Shown: positions 24,318 to 32,992, counted from the first letter of the stretch. The stretch is 55,927 nt of DNA from Streptomyces cacaoi (GCF_006539165.1 NZ_BJMM01000015.1:1-55927); one strand, 5' to 3'. Numbers and translations are program-made. The notes: a model not told the origin generated them from the sequence alone.

Positions 24318-25397
24318 TCAGGCGGGGCGCCCCCAGGGACCGGGACGGGAACGGGGACGGGGACGGGTATGGGGGCGGGTATGGGGGCGGGCGCGGGTCC
24401 AGGCGGAGGTGTCGTCCTCGTCATCCCCGGCGGTGAGGCTGCCCAGCAGGGCCAGCGCCTCCTCGGCGGGGCTGCCCGGGTCGGCCCGGTAGACGACGAG
24501 TTGCAGTCCGGGCGCGCTGTTCACCGTCAACGACTCGTAATGCAGGGTGAGTTCACCGGCCAGCGGGTGGCGGAAGCGTTTGCTCCCTCGGGTCTTCCTG
24601 CGGACCTCGTGGCGTGCCCACAGCTCGCGGAACGCCGCGCTCCGGGCGGACACCTCGGCCACGACCTCGCCGAGCCGTGCGTCGTCGAGCGCGGTACCGG
24701 CGGAATCACGCAGTCCGGCGACGGTGTCGGCCGCGACCTGCTCCCAGTCGGGGTAGAAGTCCTCGGCGTCCGGGTCGAGGAACACCAGCCGGACCAGGTC
24801 GTCGCTGTGGGTGTGGCCCGCGAACAGGGCTCTGCCGAGGGCGTTGGCGGCCGGTACGGCCAGGCAGTGGTCGAGGATCACGGCCGGGGTGTGCGGCCAG
24901 GCGGCCATCATGTGCAGCAGACCGGGATCGGTCTCCGGCTGCGCGGCGGGTGTGCGGCGGTCGCGCGGCGCCGGCCGGGCGAGCCGGTGCAGATGGGCGA
25001 CGGCGTCCGGCTCCAGTCCGAGTGCCCGGCCCAGCGCGTCCACCACCTGCGCGGACGGGTGGCGTTCACGGCCCTGTTCGAGCCGTACGTAGTAGTCGGT
25101 GCTCACTCCGGCGAGCCGGGCGACCTCCTCGCGGCGCAGCCCCGCCACACGGCGCCGGGCACCGGCCGGCACACCCAGTTCCTCGGGCCGGCGGAGTGCG
25201 CGGCGGGCACGCAGGAACCGGGCGAGCGCGGAGACCGCGCCGGGCACCACCGCACCGGAGGCCGCACCGGAGGGCGTGCCGTCTGCCATGGCGGACGCCG
25301 GGTCGGGTGCCATGGCAGACGCCGTGACGGGCACCGTGTCGGACGCCGGGTCGGACGCCGTGACGGATGCGGTGGCGGATGCCGTGTCGCTCTGCAT
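24318..25397 (-). CDS. XRE-family regulator with MmyB-like ligand domain
   Basis: 359 residues from ATG at 25397; an internal ATG at 25289 would drop the first 36 residues, which are an odd run of TAS/DPAS repeats encoded by a 15-18-bp DNA repeat. The HTH lies at about 78-135 (RRVAGLRREEVARLAGVSTD, then YYVRLEQGRERHPS), the typical start of MmyB-type regulators. The MmyB_LBD follows (about 150-320; AVILDHCLAVPAANALGRAL, DPDAEDFYPDWEQVAADTVA, FRHPLAGELTLHYESLTVNS). This domain binds a small hydrophobic ligand in the solved member. The C-terminus is a low-complexity RARPHTRPHTRPRPRSRPG tail from a GGGACG-like repeat. It probably controls the SDR gene downstream (inference). Confidence 0.87.
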   Translation of the reverse strand: MQSDTASATASVTASDPASDTVPVTASAMAPDPASAMADGTPSGAASGAVVPGAVSALARFLRARRALRRPEELGVPAGARRRVAGLRREEVARLAGVSTDYYVRLEQGRERHPSAQVVDALGRALGLEPDAVAHLHRLARPAPRDRRTPAAQPETDPGLLHMMAAWPHTPAVILDHCLAVPAANALGRALFAGHTHSDDLVRLVFLDPDAEDFYPDWEQVAADTVAGLRDSAGTALDDARLGEVVAEVSARSAAFRELWARHEVRRKTRGSKRFRHPLAGELTLHYESLTVNSAPGLQLVVYRADPGSPAEEALALLGSLTAGDDEDDTSAWTRARPHTRPHTRPRPRSRPGPWGRPA

Positions 25398-26021
25398 GTC
25401 CTCGACGCTAAGCGCCGGGCCGCCCCAGGGCGAGGCCCGAGGGTGGCCGTACCACTCCCACCCTGCGCGAACGCTCCCACCCGGGGACCGCTCCCGCCCT
25501 ACGCACCCGCTCCCACCCGGCGGACCGCTCCCCACCGGGCGCTCGCTCCCGCCCGGGCGACGGCTCCCACCCCGGGCGACGGCTCCCGCCCTGCGCGCCC
25601 GGCCGAGTCAGCCGCCGAGAACAACCGTCGGCGCGGGCACCGGGCGTTCAGGGCAGCCCGGCAAACGGACCCGGCAACGGTGGTGCCCCGCCGCCGGGCA
25701 CGGATGTGGCGCCATCGCCTGACGCGGGTGTGCAGCCCCCACCCGGTGCAGGCGCGGAGCCTCCACCAGACACAAGGCCCCACCCGACACAGGCGTGAAG
25801 CCCCCGCCGGACACAGAGCCGGAGGCCCCACCTGTCGCAGACGCGAAGCCCCGGCCAGGCACAGGCGCGGAAGCCCTGCCTGACGCAGGCGCGAAGCCCT
25901 CACCAGGCGCAGACGCCGAGCCGCCGCCAGACGCAGAAGCGGAGATCCCACCAGGCGCAGACGCGAGGCCCCCGCCGAGCACAGACGCGAAGGCCCGGCC
26001 GGATCCTCGCGCGGAGGTCCC
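25398..26021. other. 624-bp spacer, largely tandem repeats
   Basis: No supported gene. About 25450-25600 has CCCGGGCGACGGCTCCCACC-type repeats; 25777-26016 is the 24-bp array listed separately. Reading frames across it on both strands simply mirror the repeats (8-residue periodicity) and lack start signals. Confidence 0.65.
25777..26016. repeat. 24-bp degenerate tandem repeat array, about ten copies
   Basis: Consensus near GCCCNCACCAGGCGCAGACG plus CGAA, period 24, about ten contiguous copies with roughly 65-80% agreement (by eye). If read on the plus strand it gives 8-residue units such as PSPGADAE, PPPDAEAE, IPPGADAR; no ribosome binding site precedes it. It abuts the stop codon of the GNAT gene (26022). 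Not a CRISPR: there are no unique spacers. Confidence 0.75.
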
Positions 26022-26564
26022 TCAGGCGGAGCCCCCGCCGGGCACGGGCACAGGCGTGGAGGCCGGGCCGTTGTCGGGGGCGGGTAGTTCGTACCAGCGC
26101 AGTACACGGTTCTCCGCGACGCACCGCATACCGACGGCGGCGAGCACCCGCTGCGACGCGAGGTTGTCCACGCCGGTGTCGGCCCGCGCCCGGGTGACGC
26201 CGCGGGACCAGGCGAACTCCAGCAGTGCGCGCAGGGATTCGGTGGCGTAGCCCGCGCCACGCGCCGACGGCACCAGCCCGTAGCCGACCGTCACGGCCCC
26301 GTCCTCGCCCGGCGGCCCGTGGAAGCCGAGGCCGCCGATCGCGCGGCCGTCCTCGGCGCGGCGTATCTCGAACGTGCCGAAGGGGCGCGGGTCGTGGCCG
26401 ACCGCGCAGGCGTCGAGGAACGCGGTCGCGCCGCGCAGATCCAGCGGCCCGGGGTAGTCCGGCGCCCACCGGTCGGTCGTGGCACGTACGCCGTCGATCA
26501 GGCAGTGGGCCTCGTCGGGTGTCAGCAGGTGCAGCACGAGCCGCCGGGTGCGCAGTTCCGTCAT
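26022..26564 (-). CDS. GNAT-family N-acetyltransferase (RimJ/RimL-like)
   Basis: 180 residues. Start MTELRTRRLVLHLLTPDEA; the opening TxRLxLxxLT is typical of RimJ/RimL-type GNATs. The acetyl-CoA loop VGYGLVPSARGAGYATESLR lies at about 105-125, and GVDNLASQRVLAAVGM, the family's N/S-x-x-S motif helix, near 145-160. The usual acceptor is a protein N-terminus or small amine; the substrate here is not predictable. The last 15 residues are Pro-rich and adjoin the 24-bp repeat array. Same strand as the ATPase gene upstream, with a 74-bp gap. Confidence 0.87.
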   Translation of the reverse strand: MTELRTRRLVLHLLTPDEAHCLIDGVRATTDRWAPDYPGPLDLRGATAFLDACAVGHDPRPFGTFEIRRAEDGRAIGGLGFHGPPGEDGAVTVGYGLVPSARGAGYATESLRALLEFAWSRGVTRARADTGVDNLASQRVLAAVGMRCVAENRVLRWYELPAPDNGPASTPVPVPGGGSA

Positions 26565-26638
26565 GGACGGCAGCCCAGCACCACGCGGCGCGCGACGCAC
26601 CCGATTTCGCCCCACGGCCCACGGGCGCGCCCCACCCG

Positions 26639-27121
26639 CTACCGGTACAGCTCCGCCCACACCGTCTTGGTGATCGCGTCGTTCACGGTGCATCCCCACC
26701 GCGCCGCCAGCGTGTCCACCAGCAGCAGGCCGTTCCCCGAGCCGCCGTCCGGCGCCGGGCTGGGCGGTCCGGCGGGCAGGGGGCGGTCCGCGCAGGCGTC
26801 GGTGACCTCGATGCGCAGCGGCTCGGGAGGCGGCGGCAGCAGCACATGCACCCGGAAGTCCCGTCCCGTGCCGCCGCAGTGGCGTACGGCGTTGGCGGCC
26901 AGTTCGGCCGTGATCAGTGCGGCGGTGCTGGAGAGTCCGCCGTCGAACGGGAAGCCCCAGTCTGCGAGGTGCTGCGCCACGAACCGCCGCGCGAGCCGGG
27001 CCCCGCGCCGGGTGGAGCTGAGCTGGACGGTCAGGCCGCGCGCGGGCGGAAGGGCTCCAGCGGCCGGGGAGGCAGGGGAAGCCGGGGTCGTCACGGTGAC
27101 GGGACGGTGCTGGGTGTTCAT
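26639..27121 (-). CDS. RsbW-like anti-sigma factor / HATPase protein
   Basis: 160 residues. A single GHKL ATPase domain: N-box AALITAELAANAVRHCGG (about 67-84) and G-box GSGNGLLLVDTLAARWG (about 127-143), with IEVTDACADRPL between. No kinase dimerisation domain, so it matches the small serine-kinase/anti-sigma family (RsbW/SpoIIAB type) that is abundant in Streptomyces. It would bind ATP and a sigma factor or anti-anti-sigma protein; no such partner is next to it. Many such proteins accompany XRE/DUF397 pairs, but the pair here is 3.7 kb away. Confidence 0.86.
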   Translation of the reverse strand: MNTQHRPVTVTTPASPASPAAGALPPARGLTVQLSSTRRGARLARRFVAQHLADWGFPFDGGLSSTAALITAELAANAVRHCGGTGRDFRVHVLLPPPPEPLRIEVTDACADRPLPAGPPSPAPDGGSGNGLLLVDTLAARWGCTVNDAITKTVWAELYR

Positions 27122-27478
27122 GCCGCACGACGGTGCCGCCCCGGCGCGCGTCCTACCAGGTCAGAAGGGCGTGCCGACGCGAAACGTACGGCGGTGCACG
27201 GCGGTTGTACGGCTGCCGTACGGGGCTGTACGGGCCGCGCCGGGCCCACGACCGGGCCCCGGACGACGGTGGCCGCCGAACGCCGCCGGACACCGCCGGA
27301 CGCTGCCGGACACCGCCGGACCACGAGGCGCCGCGCCGGATCACGACGAGGCGCCACGCGCCTCGCACCGGACCCCCGCACGCCCGCACGCGCCCCCGAC
27401 GCGCCCCGCTCCCCCGCCGTACGCCACGATGAGCACCATGACGGACGTGACACCGGACGCCCTCCTCCCGGAGAGAGC
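27122..27478. other. Divergent spacer with CCGCCGGACA repeats
   Basis: 357 bp between the divergent ATPase and kinase genes; both promoters should be here. About 27180-27240 carries overlapping inverted motifs on CGTACGGC/GCCGTACG. About 27280-27325 is a 12-bp repeat (CGCCGGACACCG). No gene or RNA is evident. Confidence 0.55.
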
Positions 27479-28591
27479 ATGACCCCGACGCCCCGCCCCA
27501 CCCGTACGATTCCGGACGCGTTCGTCCACGAGACCACCGAGCGGGAGGGCGCCGCCGGGGCCGCCTGGCTCGCCGAACTGCCGGGGATCGTGGCCGAGTT
27601 GCTGGACCGGTGGTCCTGCGTGCCGGACGGCGAGGTCACCCACGGAGCGGTCGGGCTGATCGTGCCCGTGCGGCGGCGCGGGGCCGGGGTCGAGGGCGAG
27701 GGCGAGGCTGCCGTGCTCAAGGTGTCGTTCCCGCACCCGGGCAACGTGCACGAGCCGGACGCCTTCGCGGTGTGGGGCGGCCGGGGCGCCGTCCGGCTGC
27801 ACGAGCGCGACGACGAGCGGTTCGCGATGCTGCTGGAGCGGGCCTCGTCCGTCACCCTGGCCGAGTCCTGGGCCGGGGCCGAGGCCGGGACCGCACACGG
27901 AAACCGGACGGCAAACGGAAACGGGAGCGGGAACGGGAGCGGGAGCGGGAGCGGGAGCGGAAACGGGAGCGGCACCGCGAACGACACCGGGACCGGGAGC
28001 CGGGTGAGTGACGCACTGGCCACCGTCGCCGGGCGCCTCAGCCGCCGTCTCGCCGTCCCGGCGCCGCCCGGCCTGCCCCGGCTGGCCGACCAGGCCGCCA
28101 CCTGGGAGGCCGAACTCCGGTGCGACGACGCGGAGTTGGCGCATTCCCTCCCCCGCCGCACCGTCGACGCCGCCGTCGCGACCGTCCACGAGCTGGCCCG
28201 CACCCAGCCGGATCTGATGCTGCACGGCGACTTCCACGCCCGCAACATCCTGCGTGCGGAGCGCGAACCGTGGCTGGCCGTCGACCCGAAGGGCTGCGCC
28301 GGTGATCCCGCCTACGACGGCGGCAGCCTGCTGAAGGCCCGGGTGCCCGCCCTGCTGGACGCGCCCGACCTGGGCAGGGCCGTCCACCGGCTGCTCGACG
28401 TCTACGCCGAGGCGGCGGAGCTGGACCGCGAGCGGGTCCGGCGCTGGTCCCAACTGCACGCGGTGCAGGCCGCGTTCTGGGGCCGTCGGCACGGCTTCCG
28501 GCTCACCCGCGCACGCTCCGCCCACGCGAACGCGGGAACGGACCCTCTCGTCCGGGCCGCGGAGCATCTGGCGCAGCTGCTGACGGACTGA
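27479..28591 (+). CDS. APH(6)/hydroxyurea-type small-molecule kinase
   Basis: 370 residues. Kinase-like fold of the aminoglycoside 6-phosphotransferase family (APH_6_hur): VLKVSFPHPGNVHEPDAFAV with the ATP-site Lys, LMLHGDFHARNILRAE as the catalytic loop (Asp in HGDFH), and WLAVDPKGCAGDPAYDGGSL with the metal-binding Asp. Family members phosphorylate streptomycin or hydroxyurea; many chromosomal copies have no known substrate, so resistance should not be assumed. Residues about 141-173 are a Gly/Asn/Ser insert encoded by a hexanucleotide repeat, placed in the linker after the hinge (LLERASSVTLAESW). Start ATG follows GGAGAGAGC. Confidence 0.85.
   Translation: MTPTPRPTRTIPDAFVHETTEREGAAGAAWLAELPGIVAELLDRWSCVPDGEVTHGAVGLIVPVRRRGAGVEGEGEAAVLKVSFPHPGNVHEPDAFAVWGGRGAVRLHERDDERFAMLLERASSVTLAESWAGAEAGTAHGNRTANGNGSGNGSGSGSGSGNGSGTANDTGTGSRVSDALATVAGRLSRRLAVPAPPGLPRLADQAATWEAELRCDDAELAHSLPRRTVDAAVATVHELARTQPDLMLHGDFHARNILRAEREPWLAVDPKGCAGDPAYDGGSLLKARVPALLDAPDLGRAVHRLLDVYAEAAELDRERVRRWSQLHAVQAAFWGRRHGFRLTRARSAHANAGTDPLVRAAEHLAQLLTD
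27901..27995. repeat. Hexanucleotide (GGGAGC/GGAACG) tract inside the kinase gene
   Basis: About ten contiguous 6-bp units, mostly GCGGGA and ACGGGA, from about 27913 to 27974 with decayed ends. In frame it encodes GNGSGNGSGSGSGSGNGSG. Length changes in multiples of six would keep the frame. Similar tracts occur at 18411-18445, 21918-21955 and 24336-24370. Confidence 0.85.
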
Positions 28592-28627
28592 CCCCCGCCC
28601 CCGGGTGCCGCGCGGCCCGGCCGCCGC

Positions 28628-28664
28628 GCCGGGGTCATCCGGCCCGGCTCGTCGTCGCGCCGGG

Positions 28665-28690
<26 letters not shown>
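28628..28690. repeat. 30-bp direct repeat spanning the OYE stop codon
   Basis: Two adjacent, nearly identical copies with the core GGGTCATCCGGCCCGGCTCG. The inner copy contains the OYE stop (28665-28667) and final codons; the outer copy lies just beyond. Looks like a recent tandem duplication. Confidence 0.75.
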
Positions 28691-29930
<1,240 letters not shown>

Positions 29931-30020
29931 CCGAATCCCTCGCTCTCAGCTCTGTTCAGCGCAGTTCGGCTCTGCTCGGCTCTGCGCTGTTCGGCTCGAC
30001 CGCCCGGGGCGACCGACTAG

Positions 30021-30078
30021 AATGTGTGCACCGCTCACATTAGACGGAGCACGACGGAGAATGTAAGCGGTGCACACA
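30021..30078. promoter_or_regulatory. Inverted pair of TetR-type operators between OYE and TetR genes
   Basis: The 19-mer TGTGTGCACCGCTCACATT (30023-30041) recurs inverted as AATGTAAGCGGTGCACACA (30060-30078) with one mismatch and an 18-bp spacer. The first site is also palindromic itself: AATGTG-N9-CACATT (30021-30041). TAGAAT (30018-30023) could be the plus-strand -10 and TACATT (30065-30060) the minus-strand -10, so binding would block both genes. Confidence 0.75.
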
Positions 30079-30095
30079 TGAGAGGGGCGTGACCT

Positions 30096-30725
30096 GTGCC
30101 ACGAACGACCGCGTACCACCACGGCGATCTCCGCGCCGCCTGCCTGCGGGCCGCACGCGAACTGCTGGAGGAGGACGGCAGCGCCGCGCTGTCGATGCGG
30201 GCCGTCGCACGCCGCGCGGGCGTCTCACCGACCGCCCCCTACCGCCACTTCCCCGAACGCGAAGCGCTCGTCTCCGCCGTCGCCGCCGAGGGCTACCGCG
30301 AACTCGCCGAGCACCTCGGCGCCGCCCACCCCGCGCCCGGGACCCCCGACGAACTCGCGGCCGTCGCCGTCGCCTACGTCCGCTTCGCGCTCGACCATCC
30401 GGCGCTGTTCCGCGCGATGTTCGCCGAACCCTGCGTTCCGGGAACCCCCGACAACAGCGAACGGGCCGCCGCGATCGCCGCCATCACCGAGTACGTCCGC
30501 GGCATCGTCCGGCGCGCCTTCCCCGCCGCCGACCCCGACGCCCTGTGGACCGCCGTCTGGGCCCTCGTCCACGGCCTGGCGTTTCTCCACCTGGACGGCA
30601 AGCTCGACACCTCCACCCCGGACGCCGTCGCCGAACAGGTCCGCACCGCCGTCCTCGCCCTGCTCACCGCAACGGGTGGCGTTTCCCTGGCGAATGTGAC
30701 GCGTGAGGGTGGATTCGCACGGTAA
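30096..30725 (+). CDS. TetR-family regulator
   Basis: 209 residues from GTG at 30096. The N-terminal HTH (about 8-55: YHHGDLRAACLRAARELLEE, then SMRAVARRAGVSPTAPYRHF) is a typical TetR domain; the C-terminal helical domain (TetR_C_33/WHG-like, about 80-195) includes LAAVAVAYVRFALDHPALFR and WALVHGLAFLHLDGKL. It is divergent from the OYE gene across the inverted operator pair, which implies auto-repression and control of OYE by an unknown ligand. The next gene downstream starts 70 bp later with its own ribosome binding site. Confidence 0.9.
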   Translation: MPRTTAYHHGDLRAACLRAARELLEEDGSAALSMRAVARRAGVSPTAPYRHFPEREALVSAVAAEGYRELAEHLGAAHPAPGTPDELAAVAVAYVRFALDHPALFRAMFAEPCVPGTPDNSERAAAIAAITEYVRGIVRRAFPAADPDALWTAVWALVHGLAFLHLDGKLDTSTPDAVAEQVRTAVLALLTATGGVSLANVTREGGFAR

Positions 30726-30794
30726 CCGCGCGGCCACGCGCGTAGCGTGACGTCCGTCAGACGTCAGGCCCGCACAGAGCCAGCGGAGACGCGC

Positions 30795-31721
30795 ATGGAC
30801 AGCGCCGACAGCAACCAGCCCCGGAAGCAGGGGAGTTCGACGGACATCCCGCCACCACGAGAGCCCGGCGTCTGCGCGGGCACGGGCGCGGGACGCAAGC
30901 GGCAGGGCGGCGGCAACGGGCGGGACCGGCCCGCGGTCTGGGTCGCCTACGGCCGACTGCTCCGGCTCTTCCGCAGGCGGGCCGGGCTCACCCAGGAGCA
31001 GTTGGCCGAGCTGGTCGAGTACTCGCTCGAACAGGTCGCCTCCATCGAGCAGGGGCGCCGCCCGGCGAAGGCGAAGTTCACCGCCGCGGCGGAGCGGGTG
31101 CTGAACACCGGGGGTGTCCTGGAGGAACTCCAGGAAGAGGTCGACTTCGCCAAACTTCCCGCGTTCTTCCGGGACTTCGTCCTGATCGAGCTGGAGGCGG
31201 TGAGTCGGTTCGACTACGACCCGCTGCTGGTGCCGGGACTCCTCCAGACCGAGGAGTATGCGCGGGCCATCTTCGCGTCCAGTACGCCCGTGCTCGACGA
31301 GGCCACCATCGAGGACCGCGTGGACGCACGCATCAGCAGGCAGAAGCTGCTGACCAAGTCCCCACTCGCGACCTTCTCGTTCATCATCGGCGAGACGGTG
31401 TTGCGCAACCCGATCGGCTCCCGAGAGGCGATGCTCCGCCAGTACGAGCGTCTCCTCACTACAGCCAAGCTCCGCAATGTGGAGATACAGGTCGTCCCTC
31501 ACGCCACAGGCTTCCACCCCGGACTCAACGGCCCCATGGTCACTGTCGAGACGGCTGACCATCAGCGCTACGCGTACTTCGAGTCGCAGGGGATCGGCCA
31601 TGTTGTGAGCGATCCGACCGAGGTGAGTATGTTCGAGCTTCGCTATGGCAAGCTGCGGTCACAGGCGCTGAACGTCAAGGAGTCAGCGGCCTTCATCGAG
31701 CAGTTGGCAGGAGAGCAATGA
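30795..31721 (+). CDS. XRE-type regulator with DUF5753 domain (DUF397 partner)
   Basis: 308 residues from ATG at 30795 (GGAGA about 8 bases upstream; longer frame upstream lacks family match). The HTH lies at about 47-105: WVAYGRLLRLFRRRAGLTQE, then YSLEQVASIEQGRRPAKAKF. The DUF5753 effector-like domain (about 120-300) has FDYDPLLVPGLLQTEEYARA, RQKLLTKSPLATFSFIIGE and VQVVPHATG-type strands (VEIQVVPHATGFHPGLNGPM). Its stop overlaps the DUF397 gene start by ATGA. Such XRE-DUF5753/DUF397 pairs (the WhiJ and AbaA-like family) act in Streptomyces development and antibiotic control, with the small protein modulating the DNA-binding one. Target genes unknown. Confidence 0.92.
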   Translation: MDSADSNQPRKQGSSTDIPPPREPGVCAGTGAGRKRQGGGNGRDRPAVWVAYGRLLRLFRRRAGLTQEQLAELVEYSLEQVASIEQGRRPAKAKFTAAAERVLNTGGVLEELQEEVDFAKLPAFFRDFVLIELEAVSRFDYDPLLVPGLLQTEEYARAIFASSTPVLDEATIEDRVDARISRQKLLTKSPLATFSFIIGETVLRNPIGSREAMLRQYERLLTTAKLRNVEIQVVPHATGFHPGLNGPMVTVETADHQRYAYFESQGIGHVVSDPTEVSMFELRYGKLRSQALNVKESAAFIEQLAGEQ

Positions 31722-32224
31722 GCACCCAGCGGGGCGTCGGCCATCTCGATCACCTGTCCTGGTTCAAGAGCAGCTACAGCGGCTCCGATGGCGGTAACTG
31801 CGTGGAAGTCGCCCTGGAGTGGCGGAAGTCCACGTACAGCGGCGGCAGCGGCGGAGACTGCGTCGAGGTAGCCGCGCCCTGGAAGAAGTCCACACACAGC
31901 GGCCCCGACGGCGGCAACTGCGTCGAAGTCGCGCTTCCCTACCGGAAGTCGAGCCACAGCGGGCCGGACGGCGGGGACTGCGTCGAGGTCGCGCTCCCCT
32001 ACCAGAAGTCCACACACAGCGGCAGCGACGGCGGGGACTGCGTGGAAGTGGCGCTGCCCTACCACAAGTCGAGCCACAGCGGCAGCGGGGGCGGGAACTG
32101 CGTCGAGGTGGCCAACGGGCCCCGGCTGGTGCATGTGCGGGACACCAAGGACACGAGCGTGCCGGGGCTGGCGGTGGGGCCGGGCGCGTGGGCCGCGTTC
32201 GTGCGGCACACGGCCCGGCGCTGA
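31718..32224 (+). CDS. DUF397 protein with six tandem half-domain repeats
   Basis: 168 residues; normal DUF397 proteins are about 60-80. After a 14-residue leader there are six contiguous 20-residue units starting at residues 15, 35, 55, 75, 95 and 115. Each is of the form W/Y-x-K-S-S/T-Y/H-S-G-x-x-G-G-N/D-C-V-E-V-A, the N-terminal half of DUF397. The last unit leads into a single normal C-terminal half (VHVRDTKDTSVPGLAVGPGA, then WAAFVRHTARR). So only the N-half has been multiplied. It is coupled by ATGA overlap to the XRE-DUF5753 gene and is presumably its antagonist or co-factor. The frame is intact across all units, and each keeps its Cys and the GG turn, suggesting selection. Confidence 0.93.
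   Translation: MSTQRGVGHLDHLSWFKSSYSGSDGGNCVEVALEWRKSTYSGGSGGDCVEVAAPWKKSTHSGPDGGNCVEVALPYRKSSHSGPDGGDCVEVALPYQKSTHSGSDGGDCVEVALPYHKSSHSGSGGGNCVEVANGPRLVHVRDTKDTSVPGLAVGPGAWAAFVRHTARR
31760..32119 (+). repeat. Six 60-bp in-frame tandem repeats in the DUF397 gene
   Basis: Period exactly 60 bp, six copies (31760-31819, then every 60 bp). Copies 3-6 are most alike, with runs such as AAGTCCACACACAGCGGC shared by units 3 and 5 and AAGTCGAGCCACAGCGG by units 4 and 6. This alternation suggests duplication of a two-unit block. Copies 1 and 2 have diverged most. Confidence 0.9.
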
Positions 32225-32238
32225 CCGGACGGGACGGT

Positions 32239-32952
32239 TCACCAGGGCACGGGTGTGCCGTCCCAGGAGACGAACGTGCCGGTGGGGCCGTCGTCGGGCA
32301 GCAGAGCCAGGCGGACGGCCCCTTCGGCTGCCTCGGCCGGGTCGCCGCCGCCCGCCGCCGCGGCGTTGAGGTCGGTGTCCCGGCGGCCGGGCGCCATCGC
32401 GTTCACCTTGACCCCGGCGTCCTGGAGCGTCTGCGCGTAGAAGAGCGTCAGGGCGTTGAGCGCGGTCTTGGAGGAGCGGTAGGCGGCGCCGCTGCCCTGG
32501 GAGACGGCGAACGGCGAACCGGGGTCCGCGCTGAGGCCGAGCGAGCCGGTGCCGCTGGAGATGTTCACGATGCGCGGCTGCGGTGAGCGGCGCAGCGCGG
32601 GCAGGAAGGCGTTGGTGACCTCGACCACACCGAAGACATTGGTCTCGTAGGTGCGGCGGAAGTCCTCGACGGAGGCGGTCGTGGGCGGGTCGAGGTCCGG
32701 GGAGATGCCCGCGTTGTTGACCAGCGCGTCCAGCCGGTCCACCTGGGCGGCGGCGCGCGCGATGCTGTCGGGGTCGGTCACGTCCAGGGTGAGCGGCCGG
32801 GCGGTGCCGCCGATCTCCTCGGCGGCCCTGCGGCCCCGCTCGGCGTCCCGCGCGCCGACGTACACCGTGAGCCCCGCGGCGACGAGCTGCTGGGCGATGT
32901 GCCGGCCGATTCCCTTGTTCGCGCCCGTGACCAGCGCTGTGCGATCGTTCAT
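32239..32952 (-). CDS. SDR oxidoreductase, divergent from an MmyB regulator
   Basis: 237 residues from ATG at 32952. Rossmann loop TALVTGANKGIGRHIAQQLV (TGxxxGIG), NNAGISPDLD at about 76, Ser in NISSGTGSLGL and catalytic YRSSKTALNALTLFYAQTLQ. AMAPGRRDTDLNAAAAGG replaces the more usual PGxxxT tail. It resembles plant- and actinobacterial-type carbonyl reductases that reduce quinones or menthone-like ketones; substrate unknown. The neighbouring MmyB regulator diverges from it, with a candidate operator between. It converges on the DUF397 gene (14-bp gap). Confidence 0.9.
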   Translation of the reverse strand: MNDRTALVTGANKGIGRHIAQQLVAAGLTVYVGARDAERGRRAAEEIGGTARPLTLDVTDPDSIARAAAQVDRLDALVNNAGISPDLDPPTTASVEDFRRTYETNVFGVVEVTNAFLPALRRSPQPRIVNISSGTGSLGLSADPGSPFAVSQGSGAAYRSSKTALNALTLFYAQTLQDAGVKVNAMAPGRRDTDLNAAAAGGGDPAEAAEGAVRLALLPDDGPTGTFVSWDGTPVPW

Positions 32953-32965
32953 GGCATCCACGGTT

Positions 32966-32992
32966 CCCTGGCCGAGGGCCCTGCTGCCAGGG
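32966..32992. promoter_or_regulatory. Candidate operator between SDR and MmyB genes
   Basis: Perfect inverted repeat CCCTGGC (32966-32972) N13 GCCAGGG (32986-32992), 14 bp upstream of the SDR start and 56 bp upstream of the regulator start. Half-site spacing fits a dimeric HTH protein. Assignment to the adjacent regulator is inference. Confidence 0.45.

Noticed and set aside
25777..26016. Coding gene for an 8-residue-repeat protein
   Set aside because: No start codon with ribosome binding site, weak agreement between copies, and both strands give repetitive frames.
27479..28591. Antibiotic-resistance cassette
   Set aside because: The kinase is family-level only, with no integron, transposase or resistance neighbours; many chromosomal members have no resistance role.
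31760..32119. CRISPR array from the regular 60-bp repeats
   Set aside because: The units are contiguous with no unique spacers and are in frame with a coding sequence.
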